Shown here piece after piece: positions 47,502-55,361 of a stretch of 64,000 nucleotides of DNA (position 1 is its first letter; every line of letters begins with the position of its first letter). Source of the stretch: Poritiphilus flavus (GTDB lineage Bacteria; Bacteroidota; Bacteroidia; Flavobacteriales; Flavobacteriaceae); NCBI RefSeq assembly GCF_009901585.1, contig NZ_WXYO01000003.1:310001-374000 (forward strand). The letters are read 5' to 3'. Made by a program: the position numbers and the translations under genes. Under the pieces are notes generated by a model. It was not told where the DNA came from. It did no database searches and saw nothing but the letters and a program-made list of their open reading frames with translations.

Positions 47502-48032
47502 ATGAATTACACTTCTGACTTCCTAAGCAGCTTGCTTTCTGAATTTAAGCGATATAAGGCGCTCGGTGATAAAACCTTTGCACAACTCAGTGAGGAGGAC
47601 ATTCGTTTGCGTCAGGGGGAGGAAGACAACAGCATAGCGGTAATTGTCAAACATATTTCCGGGAATATGCTTAGTAGATGGACCAATTTTCTCACTGAAG
47701 ATGGTGAAAAAACCTGGCGGAATAGGGAAACGGAGTTTGAGGATAGCTTTCAATCCAAGTCAGATATGATCAGTGCCTGGGAACGCGGTTGGGATTGCCT
47801 TTTTGAAGCGCTTAAAAGTGTAAACAATGAAAATTTTGACACTAAAGTATATATACGAGGAGAGGCCCACAGTATCCCACAGGCCTTTCACCGGCAGTTG
47901 GGTCATTACGCTTATCACATCGGACAAATCGTATTTTTGGGTAAGATGATCAAAGGCAGTGAATGGGTTTCCTTATCGATCCCCAAAGGTGGCTCGGAGG
48001 CATTTAATAAGCGGATGTTCGGTAAAAAGTAG
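47502..48032 (+). CDS. DUF1572/DinB-like protein
   Basis: 176 residues of the DinB four-helix superfamily. Likely metal ligands are the histidines in IVKHISGN and GHYAYHIGQIVFLGK, spaced as in DUF1572 proteins. Members include thiol-dependent enzymes and many unknowns. The ATG follows directly on a repeat array, with repeat mosaics on both sides, so the gene is an island. Confidence 0.82.
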   Translation: MNYTSDFLSSLLSEFKRYKALGDKTFAQLSEEDIRLRQGEEDNSIAVIVKHISGNMLSRWTNFLTEDGEKTWRNRETEFEDSFQSKSDMISAWERGWDCLFEALKSVNNENFDTKVYIRGEAHSIPQAFHRQLGHYAYHIGQIVFLGKMIKGSEWVSLSIPKGGSEAFNKRMFGKK

Positions 48033-48222
48033 TTGACCTTTGATAGTTGATAGTTGATAGTTGGCAGTTGCCAGCCCATTTCACAATTCCTCGATTTTAC
48101 AGTTTTACCTTTTCACAGACCCCCTAAACGGCCATTGTTTCATTTTCAAATCTTCAAATTTTCAGACCTTCAAATTGTTACATTGCTACACTATTTCATT
48201 ATAAAATTGAGTTATCCTCTTT

Positions 48223-48296
48223 CTGCTTTATTAATGCAGTGCCAATTGCTAACTTGAGTCTGGGGCGGGGTTAGGAACCCCATTTTCAGTAAGCAG
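48223..48296 (-). repeat. GGGGTT-core element, copy 4
   Basis: Minus-strand copy with the same arms: CTGCTTTATTAATGCAG at one end, GGGGTTAGGAACCCC as the palindromic core, and TCAGTAAGCAG at the other end. It is the most diverged of the four. Confidence 0.8.
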
Positions 48297-48633
48297 TAAA
48301 CAGTTATCAGTGAACAGTAATTAGTGAATAGTAGATTGATTAAATATCTAAATGTCTGGTCATCCAACTATCCAACCATCTAACCATCATTGCCGTCCAA
48401 CTATCTAATCGTCTAGTCATCCAACCATCTAACAGTCTAACTATCCAATTTTCCAACCATCCAACAGTTTACTTCCACATCCCGGCATTTTCAAATCTTC
48501 AAATCTTCAAATTCACGAATAGCCTTCCTTAAACATCCATCACTTATGAGGGTATACCTGCAGTTCAAATTCGCGCCATTGCCATCATATTGCTAAATCT
48601 CATTTTCGCCCTCGTCTTTTCCTTTTGGTTTCG

Positions 48634-48641
48634 TACCTTTG
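48634..48641 (+). promoter_or_regulatory. -7 box of lpdA
   Basis: TACCTTTG matches TAnnTTTG, 34 bp before the ATG at 48676. Confidence 0.45.
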
Positions 48642-48675
48642 GCAATTCAATTTTCAGACTTAAAATAAAACATTC

Positions 48676-50067
48676 ATGAGCACTTTTGATGTAATCGTTT
48701 TGGGTAGTGGCCCCGGCGGATATGTAGCAGCCATTCGGGCTTCACAACTGGGATTTAAAACTGCAATTGTCGAAAAAGAAAGCCTCGGAGGCGTCTGTCT
48801 GAACTGGGGTTGTATCCCCACCAAGGCACTGATAAAGTCCGCACAGGTATTCAACTACCTGCAACATGCCGAAGACTACGGCTTGAATGCAAAGGAGGTT
48901 GACAAAGATTTCGGCGCGGTGGTCAAAAGAAGCCGGAATGTGGCTGACAGTATGAGCAAGGGTGTTCAATTCCTCATGAAGAAAAACAAGATTGAGGTAC
49001 TTAGTGGTTTTGGAAAACTTCAGCCTGGCAAAAAGATCGCAGTAACTGATGAAGCCGGCAAGGAAACCACATATAACGCTGAACATATTATCATTGCGAC
49101 CGGCGCAAGAAGCCGGGAGTTGCCCAGCCTTCCTCAGGATGGGGAAAAGATCATTGGTTACAGAAAGGCGATGTCCTTAGACAAACAGCCTAATAAAATG
49201 ATCGTTGTAGGAAGCGGAGCCATAGGAATGGAGTTTGCCTATTTCTACAACGCTCTGGGAACAGAAGTAACTGTTGTGGAATTCCTCCCGAATGTGGTAC
49301 CTGTTGAGGACGAGGAAGTATCCAAGCAATTGGAACGCAGTTTTAAAAAATCAGGTGTGAAAATTATGACTTCTTCCGAAGTTACTTCAGTAGATACCTC
49401 TGGAGACGGAGTAAAAGCTACGGTAAAGACCGCAAAAGGCGATAAGGAGCTGGAAGCAGACCTGGTGTTGTCCGCAGTAGGAATCAAGAGTAATATTGAA
49501 AACATTGGTCTGGAAGAAGTTGGCATCGCCACAGACCGGGACAAGATCATGGTAAACGATTTTTATCAAACGAATATTCCCGGTTACTACGCCATAGGTG
49601 ATGTTACTCCAGGCCCGGCCCTCGCGCACGTAGCCAGTGCCGAAGGCATTATATGTGTGGAGAAAATCGCCGGTATGCATGTAGAGTCCCTGGATTACGG
49701 CAATATTCCTGGCTGTACTTATTGTATCCCTGAGGTGGCATCAGTAGGTTTAACCGAGCAAAAAGCAAAAGAGGAAGGCTACGATATCAAGGTGGGTAAA
49801 TTTCCTTTTTCAGCCAATGGTAAAGCAAAAGCTGCCGGTACTCCGGATGGTTTCGTCAAGGTTATTTTTGACGCGAAGTACGGGGAGTGGTTAGGTTGCC
49901 ATATGATCGGGGTAGGAGTAACGGATATGATCGCTGAAGCAGTGGTTGCACGTAAGTTAGAGACAACCGGGCATGAAGTGCTGAAAGCAGTTCACCCACA
50001 TCCTACTATGAGTGAAGCGGTTATGGAAGCCGTTGCCGATGCATATGATGAGGTGATTCATTTGTAA
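48676..50067 (+). CDS. lpdA: Dihydrolipoyl dehydrogenase
   Basis: 463 residues. E3 flavoenzyme that reoxidises dihydrolipoamide in 2-oxoacid dehydrogenase and glycine cleavage complexes. The FAD motif GSGPGGYVAA opens the protein, the redox disulfide is in GGVCLNWGCIPTK, the NAD motif is VGSGAIGMEFAYF, and the C-terminal active-site HPHPTMSEA is intact. It stands alone rather than with E1/E2 genes, downstream of a repeat mosaic and with its own -7 box. Confidence 0.96.
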   Translation: MSTFDVIVLGSGPGGYVAAIRASQLGFKTAIVEKESLGGVCLNWGCIPTKALIKSAQVFNYLQHAEDYGLNAKEVDKDFGAVVKRSRNVADSMSKGVQFLMKKNKIEVLSGFGKLQPGKKIAVTDEAGKETTYNAEHIIIATGARSRELPSLPQDGEKIIGYRKAMSLDKQPNKMIVVGSGAIGMEFAYFYNALGTEVTVVEFLPNVVPVEDEEVSKQLERSFKKSGVKIMTSSEVTSVDTSGDGVKATVKTAKGDKELEADLVLSAVGIKSNIENIGLEEVGIATDRDKIMVNDFYQTNIPGYYAIGDVTPGPALAHVASAEGIICVEKIAGMHVESLDYGNIPGCTYCIPEVASVGLTEQKAKEEGYDIKVGKFPFSANGKAKAAGTPDGFVKVIFDAKYGEWLGCHMIGVGVTDMIAEAVVARKLETTGHEVLKAVHPHPTMSEAVMEAVADAYDEVIHL

Positions 50068-50098
50068 GTTTAAGTTTAAGTACAAGTTTAAGTTAAAG
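50066..50098. repeat. Hexamer array after lpdA
   Basis: AAGTTT, AAGTTT, AAGTAC, AAGTTT, AAGTTA: 6-bp steps starting in the lpdA stop codon. Confidence 0.7.
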
Positions 50099-50206
50099 AG
50101 GCTGGGAGTTAATAAGTTTGGAAAGGTGTGATTAGTAAAATATTCTAACCGATCGGCTGCTAAACCCCTAAACTTAATAAACCCATACACTTTCTAATAG
50201 ATTACA

Positions 50207-50494
50207 ATGCTAAAAGCTTTTCGCATAACAGCCATATTGGAGGGAATCTCCTACCTCATGCTTTTTGGATTCAGCATGCCGCTTAAACATTGGGCGAAGA
50301 TACCCGAGCCCAACATCTACGTTGGCTACGCCCATGGTTTCTTGTTTATCGCTTTTGTAGTATTGGCGGTTGTGCTTACAATGGAGCGCAAGTGGGGATT
50401 GAGGCGATTTATGATCCTCTTTATCGCCAGCCTTTTGCCCTTTGGAACCTTCTATGCGGATAAGAAATACCTGAAACCCTTAACGACTTCCTAG
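50207..50494 (+). CDS. DUF3817 membrane protein
   Basis: 95 residues with three membrane helices. The family motif FRITAILEGISYLMLFG opens it, and GYAHGFLFIAFVV is in the middle. DUF3817 (YczI-like) proteins are unstudied. The stop codon lies inside the convergent aroQ gene (15-bp tail-to-tail overlap). Confidence 0.85.
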   Translation: MLKAFRITAILEGISYLMLFGFSMPLKHWAKIPEPNIYVGYAHGFLFIAFVVLAVVLTMERKWGLRRFMILFIASLLPFGTFYADKKYLKPLTTS

Positions 50495-50902
50495 AAAGCT
50501 CTGTATGGCCAGATCATAGCTTTGTAGTCCGAAGCCCAGGATCACGCCTTTGGCCCCGGAGGAGATATAGGAGACGTGCCTGAAATCCTCTCTTTTATGC
50601 GTATTGGAGATATGAACTTCCACAACCGGTGTTTCTATAGCTTTGACAGCATCGCCCAAACCAATAGATGTGTGGGTATAAGAAGCGGCATTGAGCACGA
50701 TACCATCATAACTAAAACCTACCTCCTGAAGTTTGTCTATGAGTTCTCCTTCTATATTGGATTGGAAGTAGTCCAGCGAAATGGTATCAAAACGGGTCTG
50801 TAATTCCTCAAAATAGTCCTCAAATGTCTTGTCGCCGTATACTTCCGGTTCGCGTTTTCCCAGTAGATTTAGGTTTGGTCCGTTGATGATGATAAGCTTC
50901 AT
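50480..50902 (-). CDS. aroQ: Type II 3-dehydroquinate dehydratase
   Basis: 140 residues. Third step of the shikimate pathway, cytoplasmic dodecamer. Conserved elements: GPNLNLLGKREPEVYG (with the catalytic Tyr), NAASYTHTSIGLGDA and EVHISNTHKREDFRH. Length is normal. It is convergent with DUF3817 and about 2.8 kb from the divergent xerD; aroQ near xerD is a recurrent arrangement in Flavobacteriia. Confidence 0.95.
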   Translation of the reverse strand: MKLIIINGPNLNLLGKREPEVYGDKTFEDYFEELQTRFDTISLDYFQSNIEGELIDKLQEVGFSYDGIVLNAASYTHTSIGLGDAVKAIETPVVEVHISNTHKREDFRHVSYISSGAKGVILGFGLQSYDLAIQSFLGSR

Positions 50903-51001
50903 GGTCGTAAATGTAGTAAAATGTGATCCATGAAAAAAGCTGGCCCGGCTATGGTTTAGGAAGCAATCTGATCAAATGGTAGGTAAAAGCCCAGGCTAAT
51001 C

Positions 51002-51514
51002 CTAGAAACCTTCTTTGAATACGGGTAGGGTATATCGAATACCGAAGGTAACTGTGGCCCAGGAACTTTCATCCAGTTCTATACCGGTATAGGACAGATT
51101 TACCTCCGTCCTGGGACCCATCATATAACCCAATTGAGGACGGTAATACAAGCCCCCGTCATTGCCATCGTTAATGCCTATGGCCTGACCTACTTCGCCT
51201 CCAAAAGAGAAGGAATTGGAAGGCCAGATGCGGAAGGATCCCGCCAATGGCAGAAACTGAACGTCCGAAGCACCAGCGGCTAGATTTTCCTGGAAAGTCT
51301 CTTCCAGACCGTGAATATACCCAATACTAAGGCCAAGGTCTATGGTTTCGCCCAGGGCATAGGCATAGCCCACGTTGGCTCCCAGTACAACACTGACCCT
51401 GTTATTAAAATCTCCAAAGGGTATACCTCCCTGTACGCCAAACTTAACACCCTCTTGTGCATATGTAGTTATGGCAGTAAGGAGAACTATGGCGGTTAGT
51501 ATCAGATTTCTCAT
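51002..51514 (-). CDS. Small outer-membrane beta-barrel protein
   Basis: 170 residues with a signal peptide (ending ITTYAQ). The alternating pattern and Gly/aromatic turns (GYAYALGETIDLGLSIGYIHG, WATVTFGIRYTLPVF in parts) suggest an eight-stranded porin-like barrel. No specific family assigned. First of a run of similar barrels on this strand. Confidence 0.72.
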   Translation of the reverse strand: MRNLILTAIVLLTAITTYAQEGVKFGVQGGIPFGDFNNRVSVVLGANVGYAYALGETIDLGLSIGYIHGLEETFQENLAAGASDVQFLPLAGSFRIWPSNSFSFGGEVGQAIGINDGNDGGLYYRPQLGYMMGPRTEVNLSYTGIELDESSWATVTFGIRYTLPVFKEGF

Positions 51515-51644
51515 TGGTATCTATTTCTGGTTTGGTTAAAACAAATCTAGAATCTTCGCGAAAATTCGCGATATTTTTGTTGTAAAACCCCCGAAAAAGG
51601 TTGCAGATGAGCGATTTATGAACTTCTTGTGCTTTGAAAATAAA

Positions 51645-51671
51645 AAAAGCGGAAGGTTATCTTCCGCTTTT
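51645..51671 (-). terminator. Intrinsic terminator after the 51697 gene
   Basis: A perfect 11-bp stem (AAAAGCGGAAG / CTTCCGCTTTT) with a 5-base loop. A T run follows on the minus strand, 25 bp past the stop. Confidence 0.85.
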
Positions 51672-51696
51672 AGCACTCCTGAAAAGGAATTATTTT

Positions 51697-52152
51697 TTAA
51701 TCGAAGGCATATCTGAATCCCAGAGCAAAGCGTGCTGCTTCAGTACCGTTTTCTTCAAAACTTATGTAAGGGCGCCAATCAAAAGAAAAGGCAAGGGGTA
51801 CATCAGGAATCTTAAAATCCAGACCTATTATGGGTCGGATCCCGACATCCGAATTACCGTCCCCCAAAAGAATGGTCGGACCGGCACCTGCATACCATTG
51901 GAGGTTTTCTGCACCGGAGAATCCTCCATGATATTCATAGAGAATACTGATCCCGGTTACACCATCTCCAAATAACACTTCCGCCTGTCCCGCATGTTCA
52001 GCGGAGAAGAAGTATTTTCCTGAAGGTCCTACAAGTGTTTCCCCGTCTCCGAAATCCAGCCCAAGGCCGATTGCTCCGGTGTAAACCTGGGCGTTAGATT
52101 GCAAGATCCCGAATAAGGCAAAAGCGATTACAAAAGTCCACAGTTTTTTCAT
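51697..52152 (-). CDS. Small outer-membrane beta-barrel-like protein
   Basis: 151 residues with a signal peptide (ending LQSNAQ). Barrel-like beta pattern: VYTGAIGLGLDFGDGETLVG and the end AARFALGFRYAFD. It is bounded by a strong terminator. No specific family. Confidence 0.72.
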   Translation of the reverse strand: MKKLWTFVIAFALFGILQSNAQVYTGAIGLGLDFGDGETLVGPSGKYFFSAEHAGQAEVLFGDGVTGISILYEYHGGFSGAENLQWYAGAGPTILLGDGNSDVGIRPIIGLDFKIPDVPLAFSFDWRPYISFEENGTEAARFALGFRYAFD

Positions 52153-52248
52153 GTTTGTTGTTTTAAATGATTATTAAGTGTTTTCGAAACTCAGTCTAAA
52201 ACAAATACGTAATATTTGGGAACAAAGATGGTGAATCGTTAAAAATTC

Positions 52249-52842
52249 TCAGAACATATAGGCCGCACCGATCTGGAAAGTGGAATTTTTTATATCCAAA
52301 GAACCTCCCAGCGGACCATCATAAATATCGGTTAAAGGTACAGCATAGCGCGCATGGACGCGAATTTTATCCGTAATATCATATCCGGCACCAAATCCGA
52401 GGTCTATGGCCGTGGATTTGAGCAGATCATCAAGGTCTGCATTGGCCCCGGTTATATCATCAAGAGTTTCCAAAACATCCTTGATATCTCCCAGATTCGA
52501 AGAAAATGTAAGCTGCGGACCGGCCATAACGTGAAATTTGTCCGCCACGTAGTACTTAGCCATCAGGGGAAGGTAAATAAAAGACAGGTCGCCGGCGCTT
52601 CCGTACGTCAATTCCGGCTGCACATGGAATTTCTCCGTGGCCTCAATGTCCAAAATCAAACCAATATAAAAACCAGTCTGATTGACTGCATCAATATCAA
52701 AAATGCTAATGCCTATGGCTGATACGCTGATATCCGCGTTGGTATGCATAAGCCCGCCGGTAACTCCAATATCTACTCCCTGGGCTTTTGCACTGTTAAA
52801 GGCAAGAAGAGTAAGCCCCAGAATGATAAGTACTTTTTTCAT
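52249..52842 (-). CDS. Porin-family outer-membrane beta-barrel protein
   Basis: 197 residues with a signal peptide (NSAKAQ). Typical of the PorT/outer-membrane protein beta-barrel group: GVDIGVTGGLMHTNADI at the start, FHVQPELTYG, YVADKFHVMAGPQL and the end TFQIGAAYMF with a terminal Phe. A good -7 box lies upstream. Confidence 0.8.
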   Translation of the reverse strand: MKKVLIILGLTLLAFNSAKAQGVDIGVTGGLMHTNADISVSAIGISIFDIDAVNQTGFYIGLILDIEATEKFHVQPELTYGSAGDLSFIYLPLMAKYYVADKFHVMAGPQLTFSSNLGDIKDVLETLDDITGANADLDDLLKSTAIDLGFGAGYDITDKIRVHARYAVPLTDIYDGPLGGSLDIKNSTFQIGAAYMF

Positions 52843-52871
52843 AATCGTATAGTGTTTGGTTCGTGTATGCT

Positions 52872-52879
52872 CAAATATA
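52872..52879 (-). promoter_or_regulatory. -7 box of the 52249-52842 barrel gene
   Basis: On the minus strand TATATTTG, a perfect TAnnTTTG, about 30 bp upstream of the ATG. Confidence 0.5.
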
Positions 52880-52932
52880 GAAAACTTTGATTAGAACAGT
52901 CTAAATATTGATTATTCCTATATAAAGCAAAA

Positions 52933-52955
52933 GCGGGAGCCATTTAGACCCCCGC
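52933..52955 (-). terminator. Probable terminator after the 52984 gene
   Basis: GCGGG and CCCGC arms (with further partial pairing) followed by TTTTGC on the minus strand, 29 bp past the stop. Confidence 0.5.
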
Positions 52956-52983
52956 GAAACAAAATCTATTCGTGTGGTAAATG

Positions 52984-53526
52984 TTAAAGATGAATGGCAA
53001 ATCCGATCCTGAATTCGAATATACCCTGATCCGTAAAATCCTCATTCATGCTGAGGTTATAACGCAATCCCGGTTCCAGGCTTAGGTTGTCAGCCAGGAA
53101 TATGGCATAAGCACCCTGAATCCCTAGCCAAAGTGGGTTTTCATCAAGATCTTTGATGGAACCACCAGTAACATCGAGCTGGATAGGCACCGTGCCAACA
53201 ATATAATACTTGAGACCAACTTTGTAAGTGAAAGCGGAAGTATCAAAAAAATCATTATCAAATTCCTGGCTGGAATAACCCAGTCCAAGTTTTAGCGCCA
53301 GATTGTCCGCCATAAAATATCCTCCTTCAACACCTATGGCCCAAATGGTAGTCCCATCTGAGGAGTAAAAGCCAAAGCCCGTATTGGAAGCGTGAGCCCC
53401 TGTTCCAGCACCAAATCCGGTGTTTGCCTCAATGAGCCAGCTGTCTTTTGCCGTGCTTGTTGAGTCCTGTGCTTTCACACTAAGACCTAAAATTCCCAAT
53501 ACTCCTAATACAATCAGTTTTTTCAT
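52984..53526 (-). CDS. Outer-membrane beta-barrel protein
   Basis: 180 residues from the ATG at 53526 (MKKLIVLGVLGILGLSVKAQ, signal peptide); the open frame extends 17 codons upstream without conserved character. Strand-like segments include GVEGGYFMADNLALKLGLG and FEFRIGFAIHL at the C-terminus. Own -7 and -33 boxes lie upstream. Confidence 0.78.
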   Translation of the reverse strand: MKKLIVLGVLGILGLSVKAQDSTSTAKDSWLIEANTGFGAGTGAHASNTGFGFYSSDGTTIWAIGVEGGYFMADNLALKLGLGYSSQEFDNDFFDTSAFTYKVGLKYYIVGTVPIQLDVTGGSIKDLDENPLWLGIQGAYAIFLADNLSLEPGLRYNLSMNEDFTDQGIFEFRIGFAIHL

Positions 53527-53552
53527 TTTTTTGTTGTTTTTGATTAAGGCCT

Positions 53553-53586
53553 CAAACCTAAGCGTTACTTGGGACATGCCGTCAAA
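53553..53586 (-). promoter_or_regulatory. Promoter of the 52984-53526 barrel gene
   Basis: On the minus strand TTTG (about 53583-53586) and TAGGTTTG (53553-53560) are about 22 bp apart, within the flavobacterial spacing. Confidence 0.55.
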
Positions 53587-53693
53587 ATAGTTGTGAAAAT
53601 GAGTATTTTTGTTGTAAGAACATTCCTATTCGATGTAGCTCCGTTTACGGTGGCTGTTTCACCCTTAAAAACCAAGTCTGACAACTTTTGTAT

Positions 53694-53701
53694 TACATTT
53701 G
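53694..53701 (+). promoter_or_regulatory. -7 box of xerD
   Basis: TACATTTG ends four bases before the xerD ATG at 53706, implying a leaderless or very short-leader transcript. Confidence 0.45.
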
Positions 53702-53705
53702 AAAC

Positions 53706-54602
53706 ATGAACTGGTACCAGGCATTAGAAGACTATAGAAATTACCTGAGCATAGAACGTGGCTTGTCTGAGAACTCCATTCAAAACTATAAGCGGGATGT
53801 AGTAAAGCTAAAAGTTTTTAGTTCAGATTCCGGTTTAGAGAAGGATCCGCTAAAGATTGATCAGGAAACGGTGCAGTTATTTATTCATCATCTGGCGAAA
53901 ACAGTAAATCCGAGATCGCAGGCACGCACAATTTCCGGCCTTAAAAGCTTTTTCAACTACCTGGTCTTTGAGAACTACAGGGAAGACAACCCCATGGATC
54001 TTGTCGAATCGCCCAAAATTGGCCGAAAACTACCGGATACCTTATCCACAGATGAAATAGATGCGTTAATTCAGGCAATAGACCTCTCTAAACCGGAGGG
54101 GGAGCGGAACAGGGCCATGTTGGAAACCCTATATGGCTGCGGCCTGAGGGTTTCAGAACTTACCGGACTCAAAATATCCGACCTTTTTTTTGAGGAAGAC
54201 TTCATCAATGTAACAGGAAAAGGAGACAAACAGCGATTTGTACCCATTGCGCCAATTACCAAAAAATACATTGAGATCTATCGTACCGAAGTAAGAATTC
54301 ATCAAAAGATCCAAAAGGGAAATGAAGACATTTTGTTTCTTAACCGGAGAGGAGCTCGCCTTAGTCGTGCCATGGTTTTCGCCATAATTAAACAACTGGC
54401 TCTCAAAACCGGCCAGAAAAAGAATATCAGCCCGCATACCTTTAGACATTCCTTTGCCACCCATTTACTTCAAAAAGGCGCGGACCTTCGGGCAATACAA
54501 CAGATGCTTGGCCATGAAAGCATCACCACTACAGAAGTCTATGTACATGTAGACCGGCAGCATCTGGCGGAAATTGTCAATCAGTATCACCCCAGAAAGT
54601 AA
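53706..54602 (+). CDS. xerD: Tyrosine recombinase XerD
   Basis: 298 residues. Resolves chromosome dimers at dif during division. The N-terminal SAM-like core-binding domain (1-100) is followed by the catalytic domain with every key residue: R148 (GLRVSEL), K172 (GKGDKQR), H244 and R247 (HTFRHSF), H270 (LGHES) and the nucleophile Y279 (TEVYVHV). Length and the full set of residues favour the housekeeping XerD over a mobile-element integrase, and no att-like duplications or cargo lie nearby. Confidence 0.93.
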   Translation: MNWYQALEDYRNYLSIERGLSENSIQNYKRDVVKLKVFSSDSGLEKDPLKIDQETVQLFIHHLAKTVNPRSQARTISGLKSFFNYLVFENYREDNPMDLVESPKIGRKLPDTLSTDEIDALIQAIDLSKPEGERNRAMLETLYGCGLRVSELTGLKISDLFFEEDFINVTGKGDKQRFVPIAPITKKYIEIYRTEVRIHQKIQKGNEDILFLNRRGARLSRAMVFAIIKQLALKTGQKKNISPHTFRHSFATHLLQKGADLRAIQQMLGHESITTTEVYVHVDRQHLAEIVNQYHPRK

Positions 54603-54627
54603 GCGGCATCAAAATAAAATTGGATCG

Positions 54628-55134
54628 TTAGAATTTAAAGCGGGATCGGACGGTAAAGAAATCGGAATCTCCCATAGTACCATAGGGCCCGACCCTTGAT
54701 CCGTTCAGATTCTGGTTAAAGCCGGCTTCTAAAAAGAGCTGCTCATTTACTTCATACCCCATACCAAGATCCAGCCCTAACCTAACACCATCGCCCCCTA
54801 GCTCCCTATTCATATCATATTCTATCTCAGGCCCGGCAAAAACGTACCATTTTTTAGACAGATTTACCTTGGTTAAGAGGGCCGTTCTCAACCTGTTTCT
54901 GGTTCCGAACTTGTTGTAGAAAGCGTCTAATTGTACTCTTAAATTATCAGAGAGCTCATATTGGATCTGGTAGTACTCCCTTCTTTCCCCATTGACCCCT
55001 AAGGGATACTTCAGGCCACTAAAACTGTACGCTCCAATGGAATTAATGTCCTGGGGCGGGGTTTCCGTTGGTTGCTGTGCCAGACCTGTGAAACTAAACA
55101 AGAAGCAAGCAACAAGGACATGGATTAATCGCAT
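54628..55134 (-). CDS. Outer-membrane beta-barrel-like protein
   Basis: 168 residues from the ATG at 55134 (MRLIHVLVACFLFSFTGLAQ). The mature part, with YYQIQYELSDNLRVQLDAF and repeated amphipathic strands ending VRSRFKF, resembles a small barrel. It converges on xerD with a 25-bp gap. Fifth small barrel in this 4-kb stretch. Confidence 0.7.
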   Translation of the reverse strand: MRLIHVLVACFLFSFTGLAQQPTETPPQDINSIGAYSFSGLKYPLGVNGERREYYQIQYELSDNLRVQLDAFYNKFGTRNRLRTALLTKVNLSKKWYVFAGPEIEYDMNRELGGDGVRLGLDLGMGYEVNEQLFLEAGFNQNLNGSRVGPYGTMGDSDFFTVRSRFKF

Positions 55135-55361
55135 GATAACCAAGCTTAGTGAGTTTCTTAAAGATATTGAATTTAGACTGATCGCACTTTCTTCAGGGTT
55201 CGGATTAGCATGAATTTAACAGCGAACAGATATGGTTAATTAGCCATGCTGATTCTTCAATTCTTAAAGTTTCCATACTCAAACGTTATAGTTGATTTAT
55301 TCCTTTTTCAGGCCGTAGTTTCTTTAGGGAAAGCGATATATTTAAGTCTTTTATGAGCTAA

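Larger units (their letters stand above)
48033..48675. repeat. 643-bp intergenic repeat mosaic D (upstream of lpdA)
   Basis: No gene seen. In order: TAGTTGA heptamers (48040-48065); octamers ATTTCACA, ATTCCTCG, ATTTTACA, GTTTTACC (about 48078-48118); octamers TTCAAATC and relatives (about 48144-48199); the inverted GGGGTT element (48223-48296); CAGTNNN heptamers; a C-rich octamer array CCAACTAT/CCAACCAT (48345-48470); and TTCAAATC octamers again (48490-48513). The last 130 bp hold the lpdA promoter. Confidence 0.8.

Noticed and set aside
48054-48257. 67-residue frame in repeat mosaic D
   Set aside because: Consists of octamer array translations (FHFQIFKFSDLQ), not a protein.
53706-54602. Integrase marking a genomic island
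   Set aside because: The protein has full housekeeping XerD features, and no tRNA, att duplication or mobile cargo is nearby.
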